DNA from: Prorocentrum cordatum
Taxonomy: Eukaryota; Sar; Dinophyceae; Prorocentrales; Prorocentraceae
Assembly: GCA_963575745.1 (NCBI GenBank)
Contig: CAUYUJ010020184.1
Span: 1 to 64,000, forward strand
DNA: 64,000 nt
Reading direction: 5' to 3'
In this document: positions 11,432 through 21,762 of the stretch, in pieces
How the letters are laid out: each line of letters begins with the position of its first letter
Position numbering within the stretch: position 1 is the stretch's first letter
Notes under the pieces: model-generated
Database searches by the model: none
The model's input: only the letters and a program-made list of their open reading frames with translations
What the model was told of the DNA's origin: nothing
Program-made: the position numbers and the translations under genes

Positions 11432-12124
11432 TGGTCGACCCGACCAGAAAGGACAGTGTGATAACTTTTGGGTGGCTTTGCGAGTATTTCAAAGATATTT
11501 GACCTTGAGAAAGCAGATTTTTCGCATCTGTAGATCACTTTGAGAACCTCTTCGTCTTGATATGAGCTCTCTACATGCACTTTTACTATCAAAACACTTG
11601 GCGAAATCAACTTGAAGTCGACCTGAAAAAAGATGTTTTTCTTTTTTTCGAGAGATGCTTCGAGAAGCCCTGTCTTTTCATGCTGAGCACTCTTATGCGT
11701 GTTAGCTCTACGAGGTTTCCGGTGGTGACCAGGTTGACGGTTCGCCGCCGGCGCCAGTTCGCCCACCCGGCCAAGGACAATGTGACAACTTTTGGGTGGT
11801 TTTGCGAATATTTGAAAGATATTTGACAATTCATTTGAGAAACCAGATTTCTCGCACCTGTAGTGGGTTATGCCGCGTCCGCCGGTAAAAGTTTCAGGCC
11901 CAGGTGCAGTATTACTATCGAAACAAACGTGTTTTTTTCGAGTTTTTTCGTTTCTCGCTCCAGAAGCTTTCTTCATGTGTACCGACGACTGCTGAGCAAG
12001 AAAAGAGCCAGGCGGTAAGCAGGTTGACGGTTTGATCCCGGTTCCCAGTTGCTCTTCGGGTTTTACCTCGTAGAGTTCTTCGGCATCGATGAGGTAAAGG
12101 AATTTCGGCGCGGGATGAAGCAAG
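11432..12124 (+). repeat. Two B modules
   Basis: 11432-11760 carries ggtcgacccgaccagaaagg, gaaagatatttgacc and a terminal H (11703-11760). 11761-12050 is a second, variant B with ttctcgcacctgtagtggg and a decayed H (ggcggtaagcaggttgacgg at 12009). 12051-12124 holds the text cctcgtagagttcttcggca-tcgatgagg, which is also found next to B modules near 41 kb, 52.1 kb and 57.7 kb. The 254-codon minus-strand ORF across this stretch is a shadow of repeat sequence. Confidence 0.7.
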
Positions 12125-13170
12125 TGACTCGTAGAGCTTCCCTAAGCTAGTTGCTGGAAGCTTAAGAGTAATTCCGGCGCGCTGGAGAGCTAATTGGCAA
12201 GAAAAATCTCGACGGAACTTTTGGTGACTTTTGGTCGGTTGAAGATTTTGTTCTCGAAATTCGAAAATTCGTTTCAGCTCTAGTATTTTTTTCCCGTGAT
12301 AGTCGATCATATTCCCGCTCGCCATCTTGATCTCAGCTCGGTCGGGTGAATATTACTATGGAAAAGCACTGTGGCGGGATCGGCCGTTTCGAGTCATCTT
12401 GATACGCGCTGACGGTTTTCTGAACATAACTCGAGCTTTAGGACAGCTACAGAGCTGGTAAGCACAGCTAATCGATGTAGAATGACTAGGCGCGTTTGCC
12501 TGTTGAATCCAGAGGTCTGAACTCGGTCTGTGAGCCGAGGTAGGTCCGTAAACCTATTCGTATTGTTCGACTCATCTTGACAGAAATTCTCGGTTTCTTT
12601 ACACAACTCGAGCTGTAGAAGCGCTACAGTGCTGATATTTACAGAAACCGATTCAGAATCATCAGTTGCGTTTGTCTGTCGAATCCAGCGCTCTGAACTC
12701 GGTCTGCTGCCCGATCAGACTCGCGAAATTATTCGTATTTGTCGAGTTATCTTGAGAAGTGCTCTCGGTTTTCTTCACTCAACTCGCGCGGAGGGAGGCT
12801 GCAGTGCTTGTTGTCACAGCAATTGATTTCAAGACATCAGGCGCGTCCGCCTGTCGAATCCAGAGCTCCGAACTCGGTCTGCTGCCCGAATCAGGTCTCC
12901 GAAACAACTGTATTGTTCGAGTCATCCTGAGAGGTGCTATCGGTTTTCTGCACTTAACTCCTGCTGTAGGGGCTGCAGGGCTGGTAATGACAGGAGTCGA
13001 TTCGCAGACATCAGACGCGCCCGCCTGTCGCATTCAGAGGTCAAAAAATATTCACTATGAGTCGGAATGTTGGTAGGTGCTGTCGGTTTTCTCAAATTCA
13101 GTCGAGCTAGGAAGCTCTACGAGTCTCCCGGCGGTAACCAAGGTTGACGGTTTACTGCCGGCGCCCAGTT
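12125..13170 (+). repeat. Higher-order satellite unit
   Basis: The unit starts with actcgtagagcttccctaag, contains four monomers, lacks most of the last two monomer types (the text jumps at about 13040-13100) and ends in H at 13112-13170. No gene. Confidence 0.8.
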
Positions 13171-14160
13171 GGCCCAGCCGGCCGAGGCGGACTGTGGCAA
13201 CTTTTGGGTGGTTTTGCAAACATTTGAAAGATATTTGACAATTTATTTTGAGAAAGCGAATTTTTGCGCGTCGCATTGGCATATAGACTCCTCTCTGACA
13301 GCAGCTCACCTCTCTCGATGCATTTTTGCATGAGTTGACTTCCAGGAACTGAGCGAATATGACCATCGAATTTGAAGATTTTCGAAAAATCTCTATTTTT
13401 GCACTCTGTGTCGATTCTCTGCACTCTTACCAGTAAGATGAGCTCTACGAGGTTCCCGGCGGTGACTAGGTTGACGGTTCACCGCCGGCGCCATGGACGC
13501 TACCAAGTGGCAACTTTTGGGTGGGTTTGCGAAAATTCGAAGGATATTTAACAATTTATTTTGAGAAAGCAGATTTTTGCGCGTCGCATTGGCATATAAA
13601 CTCCTTCCTCTCTGACAGCAGCTCAGCTCTCTCGATGCATTTTTGCATGAGTTGACTTCCAGGAACTCTGCGAATATGAACATCGAAAAAATCGAATTTC
13701 AAGATTTTCGAAAAATCTCTATTTTTCACTCTGTGTCGATTCTCTGCACTCTTACTAGTGAGAGGAGCTCTACGAGGTTCCCGGCGGTGACCAGGTTGAC
13801 GGTTCACCGCCGGCGCCAGTTGGCCCAGCCGGCCAAGGCGGACAATGTGGCAACTTTTGGGTGGTTTTTTGCGAAAATTTGAAAGATATTTGGCAATTTA
13901 TTTTGAGAAAGCAGATTTTTGCGCGTCGCATTGGCATATAAACTCCTCTCTGACAGCAGCTCAGCTCTCTGGATGCATTTTTGCATGAGTTGACTTCCAG
14001 GAACTGAGCGAATATGAACATCGAAAAAATCGAATTTGAAGATTTTCGAAAAATCTCTATTTTTGCACTCTGTGTCGATTCTCTGCACTCTTACCAGTGA
14101 GAGGAGCTCTACGAGGTTACCGGCGGTGACCAGGTTGACGGTTCACCGCCGGCGCCAGTT
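13171..14160 (+). repeat. Three tandem B modules, period 316-339 bp
   Basis: The phrase gtggcaacttttgggtggt recurs at 13192, 13508 and 13847. Each copy continues with gcgcgtcgcattggcatata, a hairpin gatgcatttttgcatgagttg and cgaaaaatctctattttt, then ends in H with GGCGGTGA/TCACCGCC arms (13440, 13767, 14104). The copies are very similar to one another, indicating recent tandem duplication. Minus-strand ORFs of 80-100 codons recur once per copy and only reflect the repeat. Confidence 0.85.
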
Positions 14161-15791
14161 ATTGCTGGAAGCTTAAGAGTAATTCCGGGGCGCTGGAGAG
14201 CTAGTTGGCAAGAAAAATGTCGACGGACCTTTTGGTGACTTTTGGTCGGTTAAAAATTTTGTTCTCGAAATTCAACAATTCGTTTGAGCTCTAGTATTTT
14301 TTCCCGTGATATTCGATCTTATTCCCGCTCGCCGTCTTGATCTCAGCTCGATCGGGTACCTTTTACTGCCAAAAAGCGTCCCGGCGGGATCGGCCATTTC
14401 GAGTCATCTTGATACGCGGTGCCGGTTTTCTCAAGATAACTCGAGCTTCAGGACAGCTACAGAGCTGGTAAGCACAGCTAATCGATTCAGAATGATCAGG
14501 CGCGTTCGCCTGTTGAACCCAGAGGTCTGATCTCGGTCTGCCAGCCGAGCTAGGTGCGCAAACCTATTCGTATTATTCGAGTCATCTTGACAGACGCTCT
14601 TGGTTTTCTGTACTTAACCCGAGCTACAGGACAGCTACAGAGCTGATACGTACAGAATCTGATTCAGAATCATCAGTGGCCGTTGTATGTTGAGCTCTGA
14701 ACTCTCTGCTACGGACCTTTTGGTGACTTTTGGTCGGTTAAAAATTTTGTTCTCGAAATTGAACCATTCGTTAGAGCTCTAGTTTTTTTTTCCCCATGAC
14801 ATTCGATCTTATTCGCGCTCGCCATCTTGATCTCAGCTCGATCGGGTACCTTTTACTGCCAAAAAGCGTCCAGGCGGGATCGGCCGTTTCGGCTCATCTT
14901 GTGACGCGGTGACGCTTTTCTCAAGATAACTCGAGCTTCAGGGCAGCTACAAAGCTGGTAAGCACAGCTAATCGATTGAGAATGATCAGACGCGTTCGCC
15001 TGTTGATCCCAGAGGTCTGAGCTTGGTCTGCTAGCCGAGCTAGGTCCGCAAACCTATTCGTATTGTTCGAGCTATCTTGACCGACGCTGTCGGTTTTCTG
15101 TACTCAACTCGAGCTATAGGACAGCTACAGAGCTGATACGTACAGAAGCTGATTCAGAATCATCAGTCGCGTTTGTCTGTTGAATCCAGAGCTCTGAACT
15201 CGGTCTGCTGTCCGATCTAATCGCGAACCTATTTGTATGTTCGAGTCATGTTGAGAGATGCTGTCGGTTCTCTGCACTGGGCTGCATGGCTGGTAATCAC
15301 TGGAATCGATTCGGAGACATCAGGCGAGTCCACCTTTCGAATCCAGAGCTCCAAACTCTGTCTGCTGCCCGAACTAGGTCTGCGAACCTATTCTTACTGT
15401 TCGAGTCATCCTGAGACATGCTGTCCGTTTCCTGCACCTAACTCGGGCTGTAGGGGGGGGGGGGGGGCTGCAGGGCTGGTAATCACAGGAATCGATGGAG
15501 AGACATCAAACGCGTCCGTTTGTCGCATGCAGAGGTCTGAACTCGGTGTGATTCTCGCTAGGTTTGCCAAACTATTCTTTTTGTTCGAGTCATCTTGAGA
15601 GGTGCTGTCGATGTACGCACATAACTCGGGCTGTAGGAGAGCTACAGAGCTCGTACAGAAGACAATTCGGAAGCATTGGGGGCGTTCGGCTGTTGCATCC
15701 GAGAGGTTTGAAATTGCTTGGGCTGAAAAATTATTTTTTCGGTGTAATTTTTTTCGACATGTTATGTTGTCAGGAAGCTCTACGAGTCCCC
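14161..15791 (+). repeat. Two truncated higher-order units, the second interrupted by LINE-1
   Basis: 14161-14705 is a head with two monomers. It breaks off within ctctgaactc and is fused to a new head at about 14706, which suggests unequal recombination. The second unit runs to the terminal text gtcaggaagctctacgagtcccc, where the H element is cut by LINE-1. A G16 run lies within a monomer at about 15455-15470. Confidence 0.75.
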
Positions 15792-15833
15792 CCGTAGCCA
15801 TTTTGGCTCAAGCCATTTTGGCTCAAGCTCAAG
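15792..15833 (+). other. Dinoflagellate spliced leader followed by relict leaders
   Basis: 15792-15812 is the 21-nt core of the dinoflagellate spliced leader (CCGTAGCCA...GGCTCAAG). 15813-15827 repeats its last 15 nt (CCATTTTGGCTCAAG), starting exactly after the leader's internal GTAG, which can act as a trans-splice acceptor. 15828-15833 repeats the last 6 nt. Stacked relicts of this type are known from dinoflagellate genes that passed through mRNA and were reinserted. Here they mark the 5' end of a LINE, so its RNA template was trans-spliced at least twice in its history. Confidence 0.95.
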
Positions 15834-16280
15834 CTGCATCGTGCAGTCAGGCAGCCTGCCCCCTGGCCCGCCGCGCGGGGGCGCGTGGCGACCGGGCCAC
15901 TTCGGCGACTTCGGCGAGTCCGAGGTAAGCAGGCCGCCCGCCTTTGTTTGTATTTGTTTGTGTGCATTGTTGCGGCATTTTGCCGCGTCGAGCTGGACGG
16001 GACGAGCCAGAGTCAATCGATCGATTTGGACCGCTGGGGAGCCAACTTCGGACACTGGGAGTGGGAGTATCTTGCCAGACAGGTTGGTAGAGCTTGTCAC
16101 GACGATAAAGGTTCTCTAGTCGACATACCATCTGGACCACCTGATCTCTCTCCCACTTTACCTCACAATCCTGTTGACCCATATAACTTTCATCAGTTAA
16201 GTGCGCATCTCAAACGTACTCGAGAAGATCGATCGTTCTGTGCGAAGTGGAATATCCCTTGTAACATCTCAGACGGCAAG
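15834..16280 (+). other. LINE-1 5' UTR without any AUG
   Basis: Between the last leader relict and 16281 I find no ATG in any frame. The ORF1 frame is open upstream (back to at least 15885) but contains no initiator, so this stretch is more likely untranslated leader. It starts GC-rich (15840-15930) and becomes less so. Confidence 0.7.
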
Positions 16281-17327
16281 ATGGCTGCCTCATCAGCTGC
16301 TGCGGTCCCCGAGGTTTTCGCCATGGACGCCACTGATATTCCCGTTCCAGGAGCCAAGGAGGAGGAGGTCCCAGAGGGAAAACGTGTCAAAATTCAGACG
16401 GTTGAAGGCCTCGAGGAGGCCATGACAAAGGGGATGGACAAGATCACGACGCTTGTTGCATCTCTGGGAGGTAAGATGACTGAGGGCTTCCAATCAACAC
16501 ATCGGAGCATCACGGATCTCGGCACCCAACTCAATGCTCGTGTTGATTCGGTGGAAAGGAATGTACAGCAGGCGATGACGGACATTGATGCTATTACTAA
16601 GAAGGTTGAGGATCAGAGGCTCCAGATTATCCAGCTCCAGCAGGCTCCTGCAGGTGGGGCCCCCAGAGCAGGCACTTCCACGACAGCGTCCTCGGCGGAA
16701 ACTCGGCAGTCCGTGCAGAATTTCACCCCATCGTTCGTCGAGCTCAAGGGATGGGTGACGGACTGGAGGGATGCAGAGAAGCGTCAGGAGGAGATGTTAT
16801 CACAGCAGGCCTCGAATTCACTACTGAATGAGGTCCTGGCTGGAGAATGGTTCAGTGGTGTGAAGGAGTTTCTGGACCTGAACCAGTCCAAGAGGTTCAA
16901 CACAGGTCGAGAGGCATGGGGTTATTCGCGTGCTCGGCTCTATTTCCAGAATGGGGTTACCAGTGACCAGCTGTGGGATCTCCGTCGTCGACTCGTCGCC
17001 GCGATCGCCGACAACAAACTCCAGCACGCTCCCAGGGTCCTCAAGGTCCACGTGGAGGCCCCCCCCTGGAAGAAGCCCCATCTGGATGCCGCTGGGATCT
17101 TTCAGGCCAAGTTCAAGAGTTTCAAGAAGCATCATTCAAATCTCAGGGCTGAGACGGGACCACCGATTACGTTCATGTGGGGCTCCAGTGACCACTTACC
17201 ACCTCCAGGGAAGATTGTGGCCAAGTTCTCTCTGCAGAATGGCTGGGAGATTACTCGTGCAATGAATCAGCTTGAGCCAGGGATCAACATTGATGAGTTG
17301 CGAGCGAGGATTTCCAGTACGAACTAG
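16281..17327 (+). CDS. LINE-1 ORF1 protein (coiled coil, ELKGWVTDW domain)
   Basis: 348 codons from the first ATG after the spliced leader (context aagATGgct) to TAG. By analogy with other LINE ORF1 proteins it probably binds the element RNA; I see no zinc knuckle. Residues 1-35 are Ala/Pro-rich and acidic, with a basic GKRVK patch near 33-37. About 40-122 is a Gln/Asp-rich amphipathic segment that looks coiled coil, then an Ala/Gly/Thr-rich linker. The C-terminal domain begins TPSFVELKGWVTDW (E154 to W162) and includes APPWKKPHLDA. Both motifs recur in LINE-2 ORF1, at almost the same distance from its first in-frame ATG, which supports this start. The frame continues into ORF2 beyond the stop. 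Confidence 0.8.
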   Translation: MAASSAAAVPEVFAMDATDIPVPGAKEEEVPEGKRVKIQTVEGLEEAMTKGMDKITTLVASLGGKMTEGFQSTHRSITDLGTQLNARVDSVERNVQQAMTDIDAITKKVEDQRLQIIQLQQAPAGGAPRAGTSTTASSAETRQSVQNFTPSFVELKGWVTDWRDAEKRQEEMLSQQASNSLLNEVLAGEWFSGVKEFLDLNQSKRFNTGREAWGYSRARLYFQNGVTSDQLWDLRRRLVAAIADNKLQHAPRVLKVHVEAPPWKKPHLDAAGIFQAKFKSFKKHHSNLRAETGPPITFMWGSSDHLPPPGKIVAKFSLQNGWEITRAMNQLEPGINIDELRARISSTN

Positions 17328-17357
17328 AGGTGCCACGACACCATTGCGTCATGGAAT
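17325..17357 (+). other. In-frame TAG between LINE-1 ORF1 and ORF2 (candidate readthrough site)
   Basis: ORF1 ends with TAG at 17325-17327, and the endonuclease frame continues in the same frame at 17328. Only seven sense codons separate the stop from the first catalytic motif S-W-N (17349-17357). No ATG lies before that motif. ORF2 must therefore be made by stop readthrough, by non-AUG initiation, or from another transcript. LINE-2 has the same arrangement with TGA. Confidence 0.7.
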
Positions 17358-20300
17358 GTGCGTCGGGCAGGTGCAGAGAACGGCCATGACATAATTAATT
17401 CACTACGTCGCTTAGATGTGGGACTCGCGGGGTTGTGCGAGTGTCAGTTCCTTTCAGTTCGCGATCTCAGCATGCGAGGTTACACAATTTTTCGGAGTAC
17501 TTGTCGGAAGGCTGCGGTGATCATGTCTAAGTCTTGGAGAGACTCGCTCAGAGCCACATATCGTGGCAAAGGTTTTGTCATTTGTAGTTATTCTAGTGTT
17601 ACGGTTATTGTTGCATATATGCCACATGAGAGTATCAATGCCCTTACGGAAGAACAGTATGAGCATGATGTGTATGCGCAGATATTGTTTGATATATCCC
17701 AAGTGCTTCGCACACATAGGTCTAAGTTCCCGAAGCAGCCGCAGGACCTGGTCTTCTTGACAGATGCTAACGTCGAACTCGAGCCAGATTCGGAGGTCAA
17801 CGGCTTCAGAGTTACTGGATCAGGGCTTCTGGAGGCGTCTGGGATTGCTGGGGATTCTACGGAGATGGATACTGGGATGGAGGGAGGAGCGGATGACGGC
17901 AACCCGTATATGACTCAAACAAAACGTGGTGCACGTAAAACAAGACCTCATAGGGTTGTCTCGGGCTTCGAAATTCGACGGGCGTCTAGGCTGCAATCTA
18001 TGAGGAGGGCCCTACTGGACTTCTGCGGGCTCTGGGGCATCAGGATGGAGAACACATTTGGGCAGAGGAGGGTTACTTTCAAATCAAGTACGGGGGTGGA
18101 GAAGGTACTCGACTATGTTGGTGTCAGCCGTCGTTTACACAGGCAGGAGCTCACCGTAGGCTGGATGCTGCCTGCGGAAGTCGGCCACGCCTGGACGGAG
18201 CACCCATGCAGCAGATACGAGCGTGCGCTGTCTGACCACGCTTGCATAGTTGTTCGCTTGTCTTGTGCACCGTCTGCGAAGAGACGGACCCAGCCTGCTC
18301 GAAAATTTATCCACTTGCAACCGGTGTCGCAGCTGGAGTTTGCGAAGAACATGGACGATCGGGGCAGTCGTTACCGTGCTTTGTGCCAGGAAAATGCTGA
18401 CCCAGAGGATCGCCAGGAGATGTTGGATATGCTGGGACCTGACCTCATAAAGGCCGCCGAGGAGACCCCCCAGAAAGATATCAATCCCAGGAATAATGTG
18501 CCAAAGAAATCCGAGATCCACTGGGCCGCCCAGGTAAGTAAACGCGAAGCACTTCGTCGGGGGGATAGAGAGGAGGCCAAACGGTGCTCAAAGATAGTGA
18601 GGAGAGAAAGAAGGAGGCTGGAGGCAAGAGTACAGAGGTGGAGGACGGAAATGAACACGAGGAGGAGGAGGAGGGCCAAGACGGAGACGTTGATCCTTGC
18701 CAACGGGATGGAGTCTCAGAACCGCGAGGAGTGGGGGGACGAGATATTGGGGCACATGAAGTCTAAGGTGGAGGACCCCGAGGCCAGAGAGGTGACCCTG
18801 CGTGAGCTTCAGTCGCTGCGTGGTCTATGTTCGGGAAGCGGATCCTCAGAGGTGTTCTCGATGTCGCTCCTGCTGCGGGCGAGGGCGAAGCTGTCCACGG
18901 GAAAGGCCCCAGGTCCCGACAACGTGACTGTCACGATGTTGAAACAGCTCTCGTGGGCATCTGTGCGACGTGTTCTGGTGAGCTTCCAAGGTGTGTATTC
19001 CCGCAGGTTATGTTGCCCCGACAGTTGGCGTCAACTAGCTGCCACGCTAATGCCAAAAGAAATGGACATACAACATTTGACAGATACACGTGTGCTATGT
19101 CTACAGTCGTGTCTTATGAAATGGTACATGACATGTATTGTGATGATGATTGAGAAGAGGATTGAGGAGCACCGACACTATGTATGCCTGTACGGATTCA
19201 GATCGGGACGTAAAACATTGGAAATCACCCGCGTTGCCAAGAGGCTCAGCCAGCACTCCGCTGTCTGGGGCAAAGGAGACAGTTTGTGGCTTGCCAACCT
19301 TGATATTTTACAAGCTTTCGATAATGTCACTCCGTGCCTCGCCATGCGCTGTCTTCGTGCTCTTGGCATACCTGCTGATCTCATTGTGGCGTTGATTGAA
19401 CCCATGATGGATAATCAGTGCGTGGCCAGCTTCGAGGGCATCGAGGCATCGTCAGCGGTCTATTGGGACAAATCTATTCGAACGGGAGGAGTAGAGGGAC
19501 CAATGATTTTCTAGCAGTTTCTATTGTACTCTGGAGAGATGTCATCGACAGATGGAGGCAGGAAACGCAGTACGGTATCACATTGGAAAATGATGAGCGC
19601 ATGTTCAACGGTGAGCGTATGACCCACAGTTTCTGGGCAGATAATCTTCTGTTGTATGCGAAGACCCGCACTGACCTTGAGTTGATGGTGCGTGACATGA
19701 GTATCCCGCTGATGAATGCAGGAATGACCTGGAAGCCGAAATCTTTGATGTATATTTACTTTGGTGCGCCGCCTGGCATCCCGCCGTCCCCTGAGCAGGA
19801 TATCCGTGTGCTGGTGCCGTCTAGTGACGCTGCTCTTGGGACCCGAGAAGTGGTCCTACCGCGTGTTCAGTCGTTTGAGATCCTGGGAGCCACTCTGGAG
19901 GAGACCTGGAAGGACCACTCGGACTCAGAGGCCATGCTCCAGAAAGCCCAGAGGATGTTCTTTGGGGAAATCGCGTATTATCGCTGCTCTGGGATTGACT
20001 TGGCTGAAAGATTTACTCGCTGTCAAGCTAAAGTGATTGCTGCATTATTATTCAACTGTGAGGGCAGAACGCCCGACTATTCTACCATTGCTGCTGTTCA
20101 CTATTTTGAAGGCAGATGTCTAGCGATAGTGTCAGGTCTACGCAAGCGGAGAACTGAAGGCTGGTCTGAGTTTCAACGTAGGCGATACAAAGCGGGACGA
20201 CAGAGTTTTGCTGAGCTTGGATTCCGAAGTGCGGTGCAGATATGGATATTTCGTTGTTGGGATTGGGCTAAGGATGTCTCAGTTGCTGCGAGTATTCGTA

Positions 20301-21501
20301 TGAGGAGATACACAACACACACAGAGGAGGAGGAGGGAGAGACGGTACCAAATCGGCGTCAGAGGAAAACTCGGGCGATGGCGGCGGCGGCGGCTTCTCA
20401 AACATATCATGTATCTCAGATATCCCAGATGTCGAGTGGCTGTCGCCGGCGGACACCGGATGATCAGCCTGCCATACCTGAGGAGTCGGACATGTCACGT
20501 GAATGGATGATATCTAGGCTGGCCATGCTACATGGAAGGGGGAAGTGGACGGAACATCGTGACACATGTATTCTAGCGTTGCCTGTAAAAGATAGGAAGC
20601 AACTCACACGCATGAACACGGGCGGCCCTCCCCGTGGACATACTGTGTGGGACTGGTGCTTGTGCGATCTCTTTGGTTGCGAGTGGTACCTCTCGTTCGA
20701 CAGTTCCGCTGGGTCCCGAGAGAAATACTGCAAGCATTTGCTGACTGTGATTGGTATGCAACACTTGTTCGACTTGTTTGTTCTACCCAGGCCACCTGGT
20801 GTGAGACATGTGAAGGCGGAGGAGGAGGAGGAGAGTGAGATGAATGAGAGGATGAGCAAACGTCTTGCCGCTAATTATGAGAATGAAACGGAGTGGAGGT
20901 GTGAGAATATTGAGCGTCTTGGGATGGAGATCTTGGGAGATAGTAAGACGGTTGTAAACTGGATGTGTGTTGAGTGGCAGATTCGCAACAAGCAGTATGT
21001 ACGACTGGTGGGAACACTACAAAATACGGTATCGATGCTGTCTGGGTGGGGACTGACCTCACCTGCATCGGGACAGAACCTGTATAAGCATTTCTTTCGT
21101 GAGGGTAATGAGCGTGCGGATAGATTGTCGTGGGAGGCCAGAGGTGGCCAAACTAGTACTCGCTGGTTTGCATATGATAAGTTCCTCAGTACTCGTAAGA
21201 CTGCTCTCCGTGGTGCATTCGATGGGGGTGTCAGTAATGAAGGATGTGGAGGTGGGTGGTGGCTTCAGATTGGCGTTGTAGGTAGGGGTTCCAGCGTGCA
21301 GGTTGATTTTCCCATCTCCTCCTCCTCCTCCTCCTCCTCTCCTCCTGCACCAGCTCGCACAGCTTCCATTGGCACGATGTGGCCGAGGAGGCGATGAGCT
21401 TGCCTCCTGGTAGCACGGTAACCTGCTGTGAACTAGCTGCCTGCGCTGCCCTGACGAGAGCTGCTGCTAAGGTGGCGTGCGCTCTGCTGCGACCTACCTA
21501 A
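17328..21501 (+). pseudogene. LINE-1 ORF2: APE endonuclease, reverse transcriptase, permuted RNase H (two frameshifts)
   Basis: Frame 1 runs to TAG at 19512. It holds the endonuclease motifs ASWN, CECQ, LTDANVE, NTF...RRVTF, VLDYV and LSDHA, then reverse transcriptase KAPGPDN, motif A LDILQAFDNV (Asp codons 19302 and 19320) and motif B RTGGVEGP. Comparison with LINE-2 places a 1-nt loss in the T-run near 19507-19511; the frame then continues to about 21310. This part holds motif C F-W-A-D-N (19631-19645), GDSKTVVNWM (Asp 20939), HFFREGNERAD (His 21089, Asp 21119) and FDGGVSNEGCGGGWWLQIG (Asp 21221). A second shift lies in a CTC microsatellite at about 21310-21350. The last part, SLPPGSTVTCCELAACAAL (Glu 21430), ends at TAA 21499. 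The RNase H motif order is permuted. Confidence 0.85.
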
Positions 21502-21575
21502 GATGGTGGGGGGCTCAGTTGCACTGCTCCGCCGATTCGGATTCGGATTCTAGTGGCGGACCGCAAACCGCAAAA
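21502..21575 (+). other. LINE-1 3' UTR with terminal stem and A-rich end
   Basis: Only about 74 nt separate the stop from the element end. TCCGCC (21528-21533) pairs with GGCGGA (21555-21560) around a loop with three gattcg-like repeats, about 11 nt before the caaaa end. LINE-2 and LINE-3 also have a stem shortly before their A-tails. Such stems serve in several LINE families as the recognition site for the reverse transcriptase; that role is inferred here. Confidence 0.55.
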
Positions 21576-21762
21576 ACAAAGGTTGACGGTTTACCGCCGG
21601 CGCCCAGTTTCCCGTCCCCAAAGGGTCTCTTCGCTCTCCGGGTTTTGGACGCTACCAAGTGCTCTCCGGGTTTTCGACGCTACCACGTTCCGGTGCGCTG
21701 GAGAGCTAGTTGACAAGCAAAATCTCGACGGACCTTTTCCTGACTTTTGGTCGGTTGAAAAT
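21576..21762 (+). repeat. Right half of the H element split by LINE-1, plus spacer
   Basis: acaaaggttgacggtttacc and ccgccggcgcccagt (to 21609) are the loop and right arm of H; the left half lies before 15792. 21610-21762 contains two copies of ctctccgggtttt-gacgctacca, a text found inverted near 42.4, 45.8 and 38.9 kb, then the head text ctggagagctagttg. Confidence 0.8.

Larger units (their letters stand above)
15792..21575 (+). mobile_element. LINE-1: non-LTR retrotransposon, trans-spliced 5' end, frameshifted copy
   Basis: A full-length-looking non-LTR element of about 5.8 kb: spliced leader and relicts, an AUG-free 5' UTR, ORF1, a same-frame ORF2 with endonuclease, reverse transcriptase and permuted RNase H, a short 3' UTR with a stem, and a short A-rich tail. 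It lies inside an H element. The left flank stops at gagtcccc and the right flank resumes at acaaaggttgacggtttacc, so about 8 bp of the H stem are missing on the left and no clear target duplication is visible. The C-rich target and the leader start share CCG, a likely microhomology at the 5' junction. Two frameshifts make this copy non-autonomous, assuming they are not sequencing errors. Confidence 0.9.

Noticed and set aside
11359-12123. 254-codon minus-strand ORF
   Set aside because: It crosses H and B modules whose other copies are not open in this frame.
15885-16280. N-terminal extension of LINE-1 ORF1 from a GTG at 15885, with a hydrophobic segment
   Set aside because: There is no ATG in the extension. 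The first ATG after the spliced leader is 16281, and the conserved domain is then at a similar distance from the start as in LINE-2.
19500-19520. Programmed -1 frameshift between the two parts of LINE-1 ORF2
   Set aside because: It lies inside the reverse transcriptase, between motifs B and C; LINE-2 has no shift there and the site is not a classical slippery heptamer. A simple base loss explains it.
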